From NCBI GenBank assembly GCA_911728455.2, contig OU452229.1, forward strand, positions 13,736,076 through 13,800,075: a stretch of DNA of 64,000 nt, in the 5' to 3' direction. Below are positions 1 to 12,880 of the stretch, in pieces (within the stretch, counting starts at the first letter, position 1; every line of letters starts with the position of its first letter). The position numbers were made by a program, and so were the translations under genes. The notes beneath the pieces are model-generated. The model saw nothing but the letters and a program-made list of their open reading frames with translations. It ran no database searches and was not told the origin of the DNA. Origin of the DNA: Marthasterias glacialis. Lineage: Eukaryota; Echinodermata; Asteroidea; Forcipulatida; Asteriidae.

Positions 1-1640
1 GACTCCGCACGCCAGTGAAAAATGAGAAATCATCCCACGGAATAAACTTTCATTTTACCTTTACCCCCCCCCCCCCCCCCCCACGGAAGATGGAGTGAAA
101 AAAAGAAAGGAAACAAACCCGGAAAACGTCCCACAGGTGTGGACAACACATACATCTCCAAGAATTGGCGCTGGAATATCTCAGTAACCTAAGGTTGTAT
201 ACATTGTTGATTATTACTGGAAGAAAACGTAAATTGGTTTGAATCAAATTGTTTTCATTAAAAAGGTTCCGTGTGTTGAGTTGTTGTTGGTGGTGTTGCT
301 GTTGCGGAAAAACAATTGCTGGATTGTGTTTTCAATGATTACCACCACTCATGAATCATTCACTGCTCTGGAAACATCATTTTTTGCAGATAATATACAC
401 CGTCATGTTTGTTTTACTTATATGCTCTGTGGACAAGCCAGTGTTAACTTTTTAAAAACAGTCCCTTTTGAAACATTGTTTTTTCTATTTATTTATTTAG
501 GCCTATTGTTGTTTTATTTTTTGAATGTTTTTATTTATTTATCTATTGTTCGATTGTTAATTTATTTGTTTTCTTGCGTGCCTCCTTGATTGCTTGTCCG
601 TTGCTTTCTTGCCTGCGCTGTTCATTTCTTTATTTATTTATATTTTATTGTTATTACTATTATTCTGTTGTTTGTTTGTTTGTTTGTTTGTTGGGTTGTT
701 TGTTTTGTTGCTGGAGGTTTTTTTTATATATATATATTTTTTTTTTTATTTTTTTTTTTTAAGTTTTTATTTTTTATTTTTTTTATTAGTCACAGTGTTT
801 ATCAGACAACCAATGAAAACAACGACTGAGAACGAACGATGACAATTATTTGTTTCATTATTTGTTTATTTAGTTGTAATTTGTTTTTATTTGCATCAAC
901 ACACTCTTTTTAGCTCTCTAGTCCAAGTCGGGCATCAGAACAACCCGATGAAGCCAGATAATCCATTCCCAAAATTGAGATAAAAGCAAGAATCTTAACC
1001 GGACTGTTGGACCTCGTATTTACCCTGCTCTCCCCCATCTTCCCAGCCCCTCCCCCCACCACCACCACCATAAAAAAAAGAAAAAAAAAAAAAAAAAAAA
1101 AACACGCGTTTGGTAATTCAAGTCTTGCATAATTAATTAACACTTCAAAGACAAAATACATTATGAGTTTCTGATATCAAAGTTGAAAAAAATAAAATAA
1201 AAATGAAGACCCGCTTATCACCATTGCTTACTTCGAACGCGTAAAAAGTCCCCGCCATACCCTGAACAATGTGTCGCCGTTTTCCCTGAAATGTGATCAC
1301 TTTCAGTTCGATGTCTTTTCACAAGTTGCCGGGATGATGTACCTTTAATTATTATGGTTCAGTCTCGCTTGAATGTAACCATACTGGCATGAAATATATA
1401 GCTGCATGTAATTGCTCTTAATTTCTGATGGTTGTATCTCTGCAACAAGAATGATATCCTGCAGCACTAGCCAAGGGATTTCTGTCAGTATATAATAGCA
1501 ATCCATTGGTATACACACACTCAGTATCAGTTAACAGTGACATACACAATCTGATGAACCAGGGGCTAGCTGTTGGGATAACACTTCAAAACACTTTAAA
1601 TGATTTTGTCGTCATTGTTTGATTTTATTTCATTTGTGCA
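1..1640. other. Intergenic low-complexity DNA
   Basis: This stretch holds a C19 run (64-82), T-rich sequence with TTTG repeats (475-880), (ACC)n next to a poly-A tract (1056-1102), and otherwise AT-rich unique sequence. Open frames here are low-complexity artefacts. Confidence 0.6.
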
Positions 1641-1641
1641 G

Positions 1642-1760
1642 ATGGATGTAGCTGCCTAGGGTGCTCCCTGCAACTGCCACGTATCGACTGTAGAAGCAAT
1701 TGCATTCGCACACCAGTTATGGCGAATATAACATTTCCTGTTGACGGGCAACTATATTAA
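1642..1760 (+). CDS. Candidate cysteine-rich orphan exon
   Basis: An acceptor-like 'tttcatttgtgcag' precedes a 38-codon open frame entered in phase 1: GCSCLGCSLQLPRIDCRSNC, then IRTPVMANITFPVDGQLY, then TAA at 1758-1760. The order of Cys followed by Ile-Asp-Cys and Asn-Ile-Thr is loosely like the N-terminal cap of leucine-rich-repeat proteins. No partner exon is visible upstream in the window, so chance is a real possibility. Confidence 0.18.
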
Positions 1761-1974
1761 GTTAGTCATAACGGGCTCCTTTACATCTATTGCGCAGCCA
1801 TCTTGTTTTTCTTGTCTTCATTCCCATCAACGTATTACAACCCAGAGCGAGGCTCAGAGAGGGATCTAAGTAGTGTAGTTTTAGTATTACGTTTACAGAG
1901 CGCACAAAAGCACCAGACTTTCCATGGTGGTGCATTAGGTCATACCAATCAATTTGAGAAGGAGTCCCCCTAAA

Positions 1975-2056
1975 AAAAAAATAATAATAAAATAACAATA
2001 ATAATAATAATAATAATAATAACTAAAAAAAAATATAATAATAATAATAATAAATA
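1975..2056. repeat. (AAT)n microsatellite
   Basis: Interrupted AAT/ATA repeats with short A-runs are visible by eye. Such tails often mark old retroposon 3' ends, but no element body is visible upstream. Confidence 0.8.
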
Positions 2057-2297
2057 AAACTGTTTGGAATTCAAAATGGCTGTCGTTTACATTCAAATGC
2101 ACATAACTTATTTAAACATAAAATGTTGTAGTTTGATTTTGATTGAGGATTTTATGATGTAAGGCAATGCTCTTAAAACCATATGATGTATTTAAGATAT
2201 GTCACAACTGCAAGATGGCTTCTTACCATCTGCGAGTCGCCTAAAGAGAGCCCTGCATAAAATCACAGTAACTCACGGTGAATCTGACTCCCAAAAT

Positions 2298-2319
2298 CGT
2301 GACGTCACGTGACGTCACG
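2298..2319. promoter_or_regulatory. Twin cAMP-response elements in a perfect 22-bp palindrome
   Basis: Two complete TGACGTCA octamers (2300-2307 and 2310-2317) are spaced by CG, which creates a CACGTG E-box at the centre. The whole 22 bp is self-complementary. Full CREs bind CREB/ATF dimers and CACGTG binds bHLH factors. No gene start is recognised nearby, so function is unproven. Confidence 0.5.
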
Positions 2320-2416
2320 TTATTAAGCGCACTCTTCCTTTTATGAAGGTACTTCCAATCATTCAACGGTGTATGTTACTGTGATGGTTTGCTGAATTGT
2401 GAAGGGATTATTTTGA

Positions 2417-2441
2417 GGAATGGAAACGTCATTTCCATTCC
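2417..2441. other. Perfect 10-bp stem hairpin
   Basis: GGAATGGAAA and TTTCCATTCC flank a five-base loop. The role is unknown. Confidence 0.5.
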
Positions 2442-3175
2442 CCAAATATCCACTCAACAAGACAAAAAAAACTTCAGTTCAACAACGTTAGTACCCACTA
2501 TACAAGTCACGTGATGACATGTAAACATTGGACGCCCAATCGGTCTATTGTGGTTTAGTGGGCGGGCTTGGGGGGGGGGGGGCATCTCAAAATGATGATT
2601 CCTCAACTTTGAAAGTGTTTCAGACGGGGGAAAAACAGGTCACGTTTTCGAAAACCGATGTAGTTTAAATGTAGCAATTGGTGATAATGTTTACTTTATT
2701 TTTAAAGTGCGCTACTCGCACTTATTTTATGACCCTTTAAACTTTAAAGTTTGATTTGGTCCAGAACTGTGACAGGAACTTGAAATATATTTTTTGAGCC
2801 CCTTACGGCTTAGTAAGCGCAAGCAAAATAAAAATGAAACTAAAACATCTGCCTCTCACGGGGTCTCACTGCGTGAGAATGTTTTCCTAACATTTCCTGT
2901 GTAATACACACCTTGATACAGACGATTCCATCCAAACAAATTTGTCCTTTTGCTTGCAGGGTTGTTATTACTATTGACATTTTTTTTATCATTCTGCAGA
3001 CGGTTTGCTTTTTTCCCCCCTACCGTTAAAAATCACAGTAACTGTACCGGGGTTTGAAGGTCGAAATTGTCTGGTATCCTGTCAGTTAAATGACAATCAG
3101 TACTGCTATTGCGCATGGGGTATTCGACAAAATGGTGATATGGTGATACTAAAACAAACCTCTCGTACTCCAATA

Positions 3176-3189
3176 ACCCTATCAGGACC

Positions 3190-3222
<33 letters not shown>

Positions 3223-3985
3223 ATGTACGGGGATCGGGGGGGGGGGGGCACATACCCCGTATTTTCCAAAGTGTTTAACCGATTTTGATGAAACTTGCCA
3301 CAAATGTTCATTTCACCGTGTTTTTCCCATTATTTTTTGGTCATAAATCGTGTTTTTTCGTCCGAATGTTTTGAAACTTGGCAAACTTGTACATTTGAAC
3401 AAGATCCATACAATTTGAACCTAATTTAGTTAATGAAGTCACCTTTGGGGGCGTTATAATCCATTAATTTATCCCATTTTTTTTTCTAACTTTAAAGTCA
3501 AAATGGCCGCCGCCAAGGGCCCAGGGAGAAGTAATTACGACTTAATTGACAAATCTAAATATTTTTTGGGTCTGAAAAGTAAGAAATTAGCATGTTGAAA
3601 ATATTCCATTGTTAAAAAACTTGATATAATTTGACCCCATAATTACAGGCTAAAAACACAAAATCCAAGATGGCTACCAAAAATGGCGGCCATTTTGAAT
3701 TCCCAAAACCATTTCAGACTATCACGTGACTCATCACTATCACTTTTCTGGCAAAGAAAACAAAAATAAGTGGAAACTATGTTCAAAAAGTAAAAAGAAA
3801 ATCACTAGAAAACAGTAAAACTCGTGTGACCCAAGGTCAAACAAATGGTTGCTATGGCAACAGCTAACCCCTGGTATCAATTATTTTTTGCCAACATGAT
3901 CCTAGATAATTATATTTTTGGGAAAAGTCAAAAAATGTTGGTAGGGGGGCACATTGTGCACCCCCACCCCCGGTCCTGATAAGGT
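3176..3985. mobile_element. Non-autonomous TIR DNA transposon, TA target site
   Basis: The 15-bp terminal inverted repeats ACCCTATCAGGACCG (3176-3190) and CGGTCCTGATAAGGT (3971-3985) have one mismatch. TA sits directly outside each end (3174-3175 and 3986-3987), as in Tc1/mariner-type insertions. The 810-bp interior has no transposase frame. It begins with a long T-run, then G-runs, and includes 'aaaatggccgccgccaag' and 'ggttgctatggcaacagc'. A truncated inverted relative lies at 14747. Confidence 0.7.
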
Positions 3986-5917
3986 TAAGATATTTCAAAA
4001 AAATAAAAGAACAAAAAACATAATAATAAAAACAAATAAATATATATATAAGTACCACACAAAGCAAACAAGTTTTCATTCAACGACAGAAAAAAGTAGA
4101 CTTGGGCAGCATTTGTTATTTTCATGTTATTATCGATGACACGTTCCAACAAAGTTTCTAGACGCTGTACTTCATTTGCTTTTAATATACACGTCACTTT
4201 GGTCATGTTTAATCGATAACCTTTTACGAACAAGAGAGGGCACACATCATGGGGTTGTTTAAGGCCTTTAGTATGCCTCGGTTATTGCTGTCCAAAAATA
4301 CCATGATTCCAAGAACCCACATCCCTCACCCACCTTCCAAATCTCCCTTTAGGTTGATTTTGCTTTTTGGTGCTAAATTATATTGCTAAAATTGTAACGG
4401 CCGAATTTTATGGGGTTTTCACAGGTGTGTTGCGAGTTGTTTTGTTCTAAACTAGAGGGCGTCAATTAATTGATTCTGCAAATACGCAAAATGAATTATT
4501 TTCAGTAGGTATCAATCAGTGGGTAAAAATAGTGGGTAATTTACTTGAGTTTAGCGAATGCATAAAGTGAATGTGAACACTGTGAAGCAACTGGGATGTT
4601 TAAATGAGGCCTGTAGTTCCCGTCGTCGAGAAACCAAGTTAATCTGTACTTAACCCACATTACAGACGCAGCAGATTTAAAGGTTTCAATATTTTAGAGT
4701 GCAGAACACTGTATGATACAATGGCAGAATGAGTGGAAGAGTTTCCTTAGTACTGAAATGTGTCAAAAGAACAATGGAAGAGGTTGGATTTTCCTTCATT
4801 CCCCCCTTTTACCCATTAACCAAGGTGTCGACTAGGCTTTTCAGCTTAAAACGGAAACAATCACGCACTCTAAAAACTAACTTAGTCAAAACAGCGTTAA
4901 TTAGTCCTTTTAGACCACATTTTTACTACAATTTGTCAAAAATGGTATAAAATGACTAATTAAGGCTGTTTTGACTAACTGTAGTTTTAAAGTGCGGGTT
5001 TTGCAATTTTATGAAAGGTTTAGTCTTTAGAAACTCAACTCAACTTTGTTGGCAAGAGGGGACATCGCGAATCGCGAAAAAAATTGATAATGATAACAAT
5101 AATAAACAAATATTAATAATAATAATACTAAATGGAATTTAAAAAGTGACACAATGGTAAAATGTAGGATTGGTTTTAAGCAGTGTTCTTTCTTTGTGCA
5201 ATTCAAAATTATTCTTGAAAAAACAAAATTGCAAACATTTGGGCTCAATCCGTCGTCCGAAATAGTGAAAAATGGTTCACACTTTTTAGCACGTAAACAC
5301 ATAATGTCCTTAATTTCTATTGTTACAATCATTAAAATCGGGGTCTTCAAATTCCATCTTCTCGACTTTGACAGTATTTCAGACAAAAATATTTCTATGG
5401 AAGACTGGCACTGTATGAACTACATAACCAGTAAGCTTGCAGACTTATACTAGTTACAACAAAACTAGATGAATACCAATCAAGTATTCTACCTTTAAGA
5501 TGTCATGATTATTTTCCTGAAAATATGTGCAGAATTGTACTTTGTTGATACCGAATAAATATAATGCATGCGACATCGCACAGTTTATTACGAACATGTG
5601 CGCATCTAATTGTTTGGAAGAAAAATTTGGGAGATCGTTGCGAATGCTATTGCATACATTATTTTTTATAATACAACGTTCTTGAAGAAGAGGTCAACCC
5701 AACTCCCCTCGATTTTCCCGTGTCGTAGCAAAAACAAAAATAAAAGAAATAATAATAATAATAGAGAGATCTCTTGAAAAAAAAAAAAAAAAAAGCTAAA
5801 AATGAAAACGAATTACTTGTCTGACTTTGTTGAGTTGTGAAATTTTTATTATGTAACTAACAATTCCTTTATTCACACCCACCCTTTTCCCCGCTCTCCA
5901 AATTAATAACAGAAATG

Positions 5918-5948
<31 letters not shown>

Positions 5949-6179
5949 TGAAAATTTTAAAAACATTACTCTATGGAAAAAACATGTGTTTGACGAAGTT
6001 TTTAAATATGTAAAAAAAAGAGAATAATCACGAGTAGAATGATAAGCAACAGTAGGGAAACATAGCTCCCCATATCTGCTTGAGGGCGCTGTTAAACATG
6101 CCCTATGCTTCCGTCGTCCTTCATCGTTTTGACCACACCACTGGCCTACAATGTTAACAACCAAAATGTTTACACCGGC
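3986..6179. other. Intergenic AT-rich DNA
   Basis: The region has A-runs (5777-5794, 5924-5948) and AAT clusters (5100-5130, 5750-5762). 5340-5400 is a copy of the dispersed 'tctcgactttgaca' repeat. No supported gene is visible. Confidence 0.5.
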
Positions 6180-6194
6180 TCTCAGAGATCATTA

Positions 6195-6500
6195 TAACCT
6201 CTTACATCAAATTGCTGTTCTCCAAAGAGCTACAGAGCCTTGGCATTCTTGCAGGCACGGTTTGTACACAGCTTGAAGGAGGAAAACATAACAACTGGCA
6301 CTTTGTGGAGATTACACCGTCTGATGTTTATCTTTTTGATATGAAAAAAGGGGTCACATCTCAAAACTTGTTCAGATGTTATTCTTACAGTTTGTGCTTG
6401 TATTTGTTAAATGATAGCACAATGGACAATTCTCAGAAGACCAGTGTAGCATCTTGCCTGCCAGGAAATGCTCTGGAATGTACAAGGTCACGCTTTCTGT
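6195..6500 (+). repeat. Dispersed repeat, copy A (paired with 26195-26500)
   Basis: Long stretches align by eye with 26195-26500: 'agagctacagagccttgg' against 'agagccacagagcctgga', 'atggagattagcctgtctga'-like segments, 'gtgtagcatcttgcctgcca' and 'aatgtacaaggtc'. The frame in copy A is disrupted in copy B, so it is not a conserved protein. Class unknown. Confidence 0.65.
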
Positions 6501-9500
6501 GAACAACATGCAATCAATTTCCCCGTTACATGACGTCATCGAGAATTCAAGAATGAAAACTGGGATGAAATTAGTAGAGAAGTTCGTCACTTACCAGTTT
6601 GTGAAATTGGTCTAAACTCTGATGACAACCTGTGGGTTACGCAGATCCACAGATAAAACACACTCCACATTCCATAGATCTCCGTGCTTGCTCAATGGAC
6701 AGAAGTCTCTGAACCGGCCACCTCATCACTTTGACACAAAATGGCGTAGGGCACACTCATCATTAAGCCAGGATTAGCCTTCAAGACTAGTCTCTTGTCA
6801 AATCGTTAAGTAGAACGACTTAACATTGTCTTTGTTTTACCTAACAAAAAAATGGGCCAAAAGTTCTCAACTTTAAAATAACAGTACTAAACAAAGTCAC
6901 TCTATGTAAAACAATTCGTTTCACTAGTCTCTGGTCAAACCGCTAAGTTGGACGACTCCACATGTTCAAGGTATATCTACCAGCACGGGGTTCTTGGCCA
7001 CGACTTCTCATCTTCACATAACAATACGAAGCCACTCAATGGAAGTTATTCGTTGATACAAAAATGTTTGTTTCTCACCAAACAATACGAATTGGACAAG
7101 AATACGAGCAGTCCACATTCCACAGATGATCACCATACACCAGTACGTGTCCCATCACTTCCTTTTGACACCAGAACACGCAACACCAGCATTTTGGAGG
7201 GTCGAAATAAGTTATGGTGATTTTCGACGTCTTCGCCATACTATCCATTGGTCCCATGTTGACTTCCTAAAATAAATGAGGTTTCAGATTGAAACTAGTC
7301 AATAATGTGTTCAATAATTATTAATCATGTACTTTATCTATCTTTACAGTCACCTCTTTACGTTTTAATTCTCCGGTTTTCTTCCTCTGTTGATGAACAA
7401 TCATCTTAATCGTCAGGGTCATTTTTTTGAGGCTGCAGCTTTCCGGCATTTTGATGGGTCCATCCCTGCCAAAAGCAAGGGCGCCCTCTCTGTCACGTCT
7501 GTCAAGCTACCTACACATGCCTCATTTTTTGAGTTCAAGTCTTCCCAGTAGATTCTTATTGCAGCCTTGGGGCATGCCAATAATCACACCAAGTAATAAA
7601 CATCCAGACGATAATCCCCAAATTGTATCTGCAAATATGAATCCACGAATGATTTACACACAGTAAGGATGTGAGTAATCGTTTTATTTCTGTGTTCAAG
7701 GAACACAACTATTGTTAATATCAGACTCGAGTCACACCATTAGGGTCAAGCTACTGGTCTGTTGCACACAGAGGTCAAGCAGAGCCTATTTTTTCTAATA
7801 AGCCACGACCACATCATTTGCAAAATAATGAAGGTCTGCCCCATAGACTGATTTCTGACCATTCATTAAACAACTGCCAGGAATCCAGTACAAGGAACTA
7901 AAGAGCGGGTTAATAAAAGGTTCTTCAAGAACTAGAGTAGTGGCATGAATTGGTATCTACATATGCCGTGAGATTCGTGGATACCCCCACCCCTCCGGCC
8001 AAACCCCGGTACCTATTAATCGGCATCAATTTGCCTGACAATTCGCAAACCTTTCCACTAACATCGACCCCTATTTTGGTATTAGCGGCACAGAGTATCG
8101 TGAAAGTTAAAACCAAAGTTTATAGGGCGCCAAAGGCGCAAGATGGGGAACAAAATTGTAAATATGTACGGAAATATTTCCGTAAATTATTAGGTGTGAC
8201 GTCCCGTCATACTCACTATATTGACTTTGTACGCAACTTCCCCTCAATTTAATTTGGATGTGAACAAGGCGAATTATCAAATGTAACATATTCAGCCCCC
8301 CCCCCCCTCTTTACGATTTGCTTTTCCTTTTTCTTTAATTACTTAAAAAGTAAATTTGAATCTCCAGACGAGTAGTGGTTTCAAACCGAACGATACATCA
8401 CCAATGCATCAAAACTGTGATGTAATTGATCTAAATTAATTTCCGATGATCTCATTTACGCTAATCTAATTTATTAATCTTCATGGGGGAAAAAAACTGG
8501 TGAAGCGTCTCAAAGAATGTCAAGAGAAAATTCGACACAAACAAACATCACCCGATTATATTAATATCTACTGATATGCCTCATATCAATGATGCAAGAA
8601 CCTATACATGTGACACTATCCTAATTGTCGCTTCTGAGTAGAATTGTGCCGTATATAGACAGAACAAGATATCGCCCGATTGATCTGACGTATAATGAAA
8701 TATCAAAATGAACTTCCATTGAATACAAAAAATAAAAAAATAAAAAAACAACACGTAGCTGCTGATAAGTTTGATGGTTTGATTAATACGCCTACTCGAA
8801 ATTTCAATGTCTGTTTTAGATCAGCCCTACTTTCGGCTACGAAACAATCTAAGACCCTGCGGTGTATCGAAGCGATTTATTACAACAAGTTTGTAAACAA
8901 AGGTCGTTTTTGAATCAGTGGACAAAAAAAGAGGCGAATCATGTAGACGGAGATGTGAGCGTTTATGAATTTTCCCTTTTACGGGTGAACCCGCTAAATA
9001 GTGAACATGTACAAGAATAATTAATATTTCGGATGCCCTTCTTAAAAAAAATAGAGGGTCATTACTGACAGAATTTGTGGAAATATGGCCAAACTTGTAG
9101 CGTGGGGTTGTTGACTTGTGTTTTTATATGGGGTAAGACAGGCTGTGGTGGATTTGGTACTATTTCAAAGAGGGCGCTCATCACTCATGTATAGCATAGG
9201 AACAGATTTATTTGTCAAACACACGTTAATAAAAAAATAAAGGACAAATAAACTGAACATTTTACGGCATTTATTTTTTATTATTTTATTCTTATTTTAC
9301 TTTTTGAAGAGGCTGCGAGATTTCTAAATGTTCGAGTATTTTTCATTTTTATTTATTTATTAATTATTTTTATTGTTTTTATCATTATTTTTATATTTAG
9401 CATGTGGCATGGGTTGCTATTAAATGGAACTTGTATTTAGTTGGGAGCCTCGCTACCACACGGCGTACTCACCTAGATTGTAAATGACGCCCTCAGCGTT

Positions 9501-9580
9501 CCCCAGGTTTCATTTCAGTAGAAATACTTCCAATCCCTTTTCAAACTCTCTTTTTTCTTCTTTTTTCACCCTTTTTTCAG
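6501..9580. other. Intergenic DNA with local direct repeats
   Basis: Two 34-35-base copies of 'actagtctctggtcaaacc...' occur at 6787 and 6924, and 'ccacattccacagat'-like segments recur at 6667 and 7112, which suggests old local duplication. A C-run lies at 8295-8307. 9220-9410 is very AT-rich. No supported gene. Confidence 0.45.
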
Positions 9581-9661
9581 TCGAATGACTGTAAAACGTT
9601 CCATAATGATGACATCATAGGTCGATACCTAATCACAACTATAGCCTTTACTGTAACAACA
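9581..9661 (+). CDS. Candidate 27-codon orphan exon with good splice sites
   Basis: A very strong polypyrimidine tract plus cag (9551-9580) and a gtaaga donor at 9662 bracket exactly 27 open codons in phase 0 (SNDCKTFHNDDIIGRYLITT, then IAFTVTT). I see no partner exon and no known motif. The donor overlaps a small TTACTGT/ACAGTAA hairpin, so it may be fortuitous. Confidence 0.18.
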
Positions 9662-11147
9662 GTAAGATTGAGGTTTGTGGTTACAATATTTTATTAAATC
9701 TGTTTTCAATATGTGGTTATGTGAAGAACGGGAGGTTTACTCGACGTTTCAAACAGTATCATGCTACATTTGTCTTCAGGAGAAAATCAGTTTTAAAAAA
9801 ATGTAACCATTAGACTAGTTTAGAATGACACTGGAAGGGAAATTTTAGCAGCCAAATCACATCAGCGATGGCAATTTTCGTCCCTTCAAAATAAAGCAAG
9901 TCTGTCAACTGACTTTTGCCCAATTCTTGAAGTTGCTAAAAAGCAAATAATGCTAAGCACAAACAGGTTTCGCTCAGCAAATTTGGGTTAGAGGCCGGAA
10001 CACCCGTATGTGTAAGAGCTTGCGACTTGTTCCTTTCTGTGCGTTATTGCGATTATTGATACCAGCTATAAAGCTTTATATGAAGTGAGTCTTGCAATTC
10101 CGGTGGGTACAATTAAAATGTTAAAAATATATTTTTGGAAGGAGTGTTGGCTCACAGAAGAGCCGTTTGATTTGTTTTCAACGTTTCGACTAGCTCCCTC
10201 TAGTGGTCTTCAAGCGACCAGGACTTGTTCCTAAGCTCGATTTACTGTTTTTGTTAACTCATAGGCTTTAATGAAATGGGAAGAGTTTAGTATGCTCTGC
10301 TACCAGTTTTAAGTTTCATATTCGTTTACAAGTGACATTTTCAAAGAAAACATTGTACCTGTTAATCCTGATGCCACCAAGCGTCCCAAAGCCCTTAAAT
10401 TTGGGTCCTTTTATTCGGTATTGGTAACAAGTCTGTGTGTACTGGGTATCTATTTACATACATTTTCTGTTCATCGGCCCTCTATTCATTTTGACGCAGT
10501 AGGCCTATACATATGCTAACGGATCGATAAAACTTCCGGGAAAAAAGAGAGAGAGAGAGAGAAAAAAAAAAAAAAAAAAAAAAAAAAAACATAAAACAGT
10601 CTCGTCAAACTTCTCATCACACAGCAGGCTGGTCGAAGGTTCGGGGGCTAAGATGACACAGTTAATCATTTCGCTTCTATTTTAATGTGGCTGCTCTGAC
10701 ATCTGGACGAGTTTGTTTCATAATCTAGACGCTTTCGGTGTCACGCGCAGCTAGGCTGCTTGGCGGTCTGTCGTCGCCCCGGTTCGGGTCTAAATCATCG
10801 CTTTTAAGGATGGAGAGAAAATGCCTTCAAAAAACCACAAATGTTTATGTTTATATTTTAATAAAGTTGATCTTTTATTTATTTTTCAGCGAAAAGAAAA
10901 TTTAAGTTAATTTATCCTTCGCACTGCAAAATGACATCTAGAAAATAAAGAGTATACATAATTTTCGTGAAGATGATGACAAAGAGAAATTGTTCCAATG
11001 ACGACTGTACATCACTACTAATGTCATAATACTGTTTAAAAAACACCGAATCAAGCGGTCGGTGAGAGGAAACCTGTGTTTTCCCACAAAATACAGCAAA
11101 AACCAAACCTGGAACCTGTAAGTATATTATGTTATCCCGAGTAAGCC
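9662..11147. other. Intergenic DNA
   Basis: The region contains a partial foldback-family fragment with 'gcccaattcttgaagttgc' and 'gctaagcac' (about 9918-9990) and (GA)n followed by an A-tract (10544-10589). I see no gene. Confidence 0.4.
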
Positions 11148-11159
11148 ATGGAACTTGTT

Positions 11160-11243
11160 TTATCTATTTTATTTTTTATTTATTTATTCTTATTATTTTA
11201 TTTTATTATTATTATTATTATTTTTTTTTATTATTTATTTAAA
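11160..11243. repeat. AT-rich (ATT)n tract
   Basis: TTATT/ATT repeats with T-runs. Simple sequence. Confidence 0.7.
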
Positions 11244-11289
11244 TACCGACAACGGTTTATGTTTTGTCAGTTCTGTTTTTGTGTTTTTT

Positions 11290-11450
11290 CACAAATAGTG
11301 GTTATTTCGATAGCGGCAATAGAAATAAGCACTGGTGATTCTGGGTTTTCAACCATACGCTATGTTCTCGACTTTGTCATTATTTTTTTCGGACAGAACG
11401 TTTCTCTGGAGGTCAGATACGGTATCAGATTGAAATATAGTACTACTATT
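11290..11450. repeat. Dispersed 'cgaaataagca / tctcgactttg' repeat
   Basis: The segment with 'gcggcaatagaaataagca' then 'gttctcgactttgtcatta' and 'gtttctctggagg' recurs, diverged, at 5340-5400, 16735-16835 and 26995-27060. The first part alone recurs near 24270 and 42160 (inverted). Class unknown. Confidence 0.5.
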
Positions 11451-11882
11451 TTGTTTCGATGATAAGCTATCACTTGTTCATTTAAGAAACTTGTGTAAGA
11501 CTGATGGGCTATCAAACAGCAGGCCCTTCTACCTAACGCAAAAGAAGAAAACAAACTTCTCCAATCGCAGTTCAACGAAATTTCTGACTATAATTGTAAC
11601 CGGGGAAAGATTGACAACCAGAAGAGGACTCAGTGTTTCAGGTTAAACTGATGTAAAACCAGAACTCTGACTATGAATCGTGGACTGTGAGTGAAGCTGG
11701 ATTCTCTGTAATTGACGCCATGGAAGTGCGCGCGCATCTGTTCGACTCACGCACGTGGTGCGTCAACGCTGGCGTAAGCCAATGGAATCGTCGATCTGGA
11801 GTTGCCAAATAGCACGTGATTTCAGGTTTTGTGCAGAGCGAGTTGCTTTACGGCTAGTGACGTCACTTTGTCTCTGTGAATA

Positions 11883-11949
11883 GGGGGGGGGTGAGGGGGT
11901 GAGGGGCGGCGGTGGCGGTGGTGGTGGTGGTGGCGGGGGGGGGGGGGGG
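11883..11949 (+). repeat. G-rich tract with G-quadruplex potential
   Basis: G-runs of 4-17 are separated by T, TGA or C/GGT triplets on the + strand. This is adequate for intramolecular G-quadruplex folding. It sits 18 bases after a perfect CRE (11858-11865). Confidence 0.6.
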
Positions 11950-12880
11950 CATCTGGTTTGCGTTATGCCAGAAGGAAACGTACAAGTGTTATTGGACATC
12001 ACCAAACACATACGCATGTCATAACGGTACATAGTCTGTATCAAAAAGACATAAATCCCCGGCATTGTGTAGTCAGCTGATGGCACTTCCGTTGTCACTA
12101 GCAACGGGAACAAATGATCAAGCTCTAAGATAGGGGCGCCTGATTAATTTCTCCCTGCTTTCATGACGGACACATAATTTTCTATCTCTACAAGAGGTGG
12201 TTAGGAGACGGGTGGATAGTTTTGTTTCCCTGCTACTAAACAGACGGTACAACGACAATTTTAAGTTAGATGTTAAGAAAACACTTTTAAGACAAACAAA
12301 TTACTGAAATCAGTTCCACTATTTTAAAATAGTAATTATAGCTGTCATGGGGACAGTCTTTCTGATTGTGTCCTGAGACTGCCCACATTTATTCACATAG
12401 TGGCTTGTCGTTAACAGACTGTGTGAGTTTCCCCCTTAAAATACCCGAACGCTCGCGAGACGTTCACGGTGTTAACAAATTATTTTGAAGAATGTTATGC
12501 CTATCATTCGCCAACTTCCAGAGGTGTGACTAGATTCAGTGGATTGGAATCGAGAATGATTATAAGCAACTTTAAATTGATTGGCATTTGCACAAAAATT
12601 GACAAGTGAACCCAAAAGAAGTTGCACTCTTTTTAATTCCATTGCGAAGGAATTCTGTCTCAAAAGAGTGAAAAGAAAATGTCTAAAAGTTAATAACCTA
12701 TACTGGTTAATGACAAAATAATTATAATAATATTAATAATAAACCATCTTCCTCGTTTCTGAGCCTTTTTTGTTGCTAACAATATTTATTATGGTGTTTT
12801 GTTGACAGCAGTAATGGACGATGGAGCCGTGGAGCTCCTAGCCTTTTGTCAAGGCCTTCGAGGCTCAGACAGCTTTGTGT

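Noticed and set aside
6212..6502. 96-codon frame with a homologous segment at 26205
   Set aside because: The two copies align as DNA, but the frame is disrupted in the second, so this is a dispersed repeat rather than a protein family.
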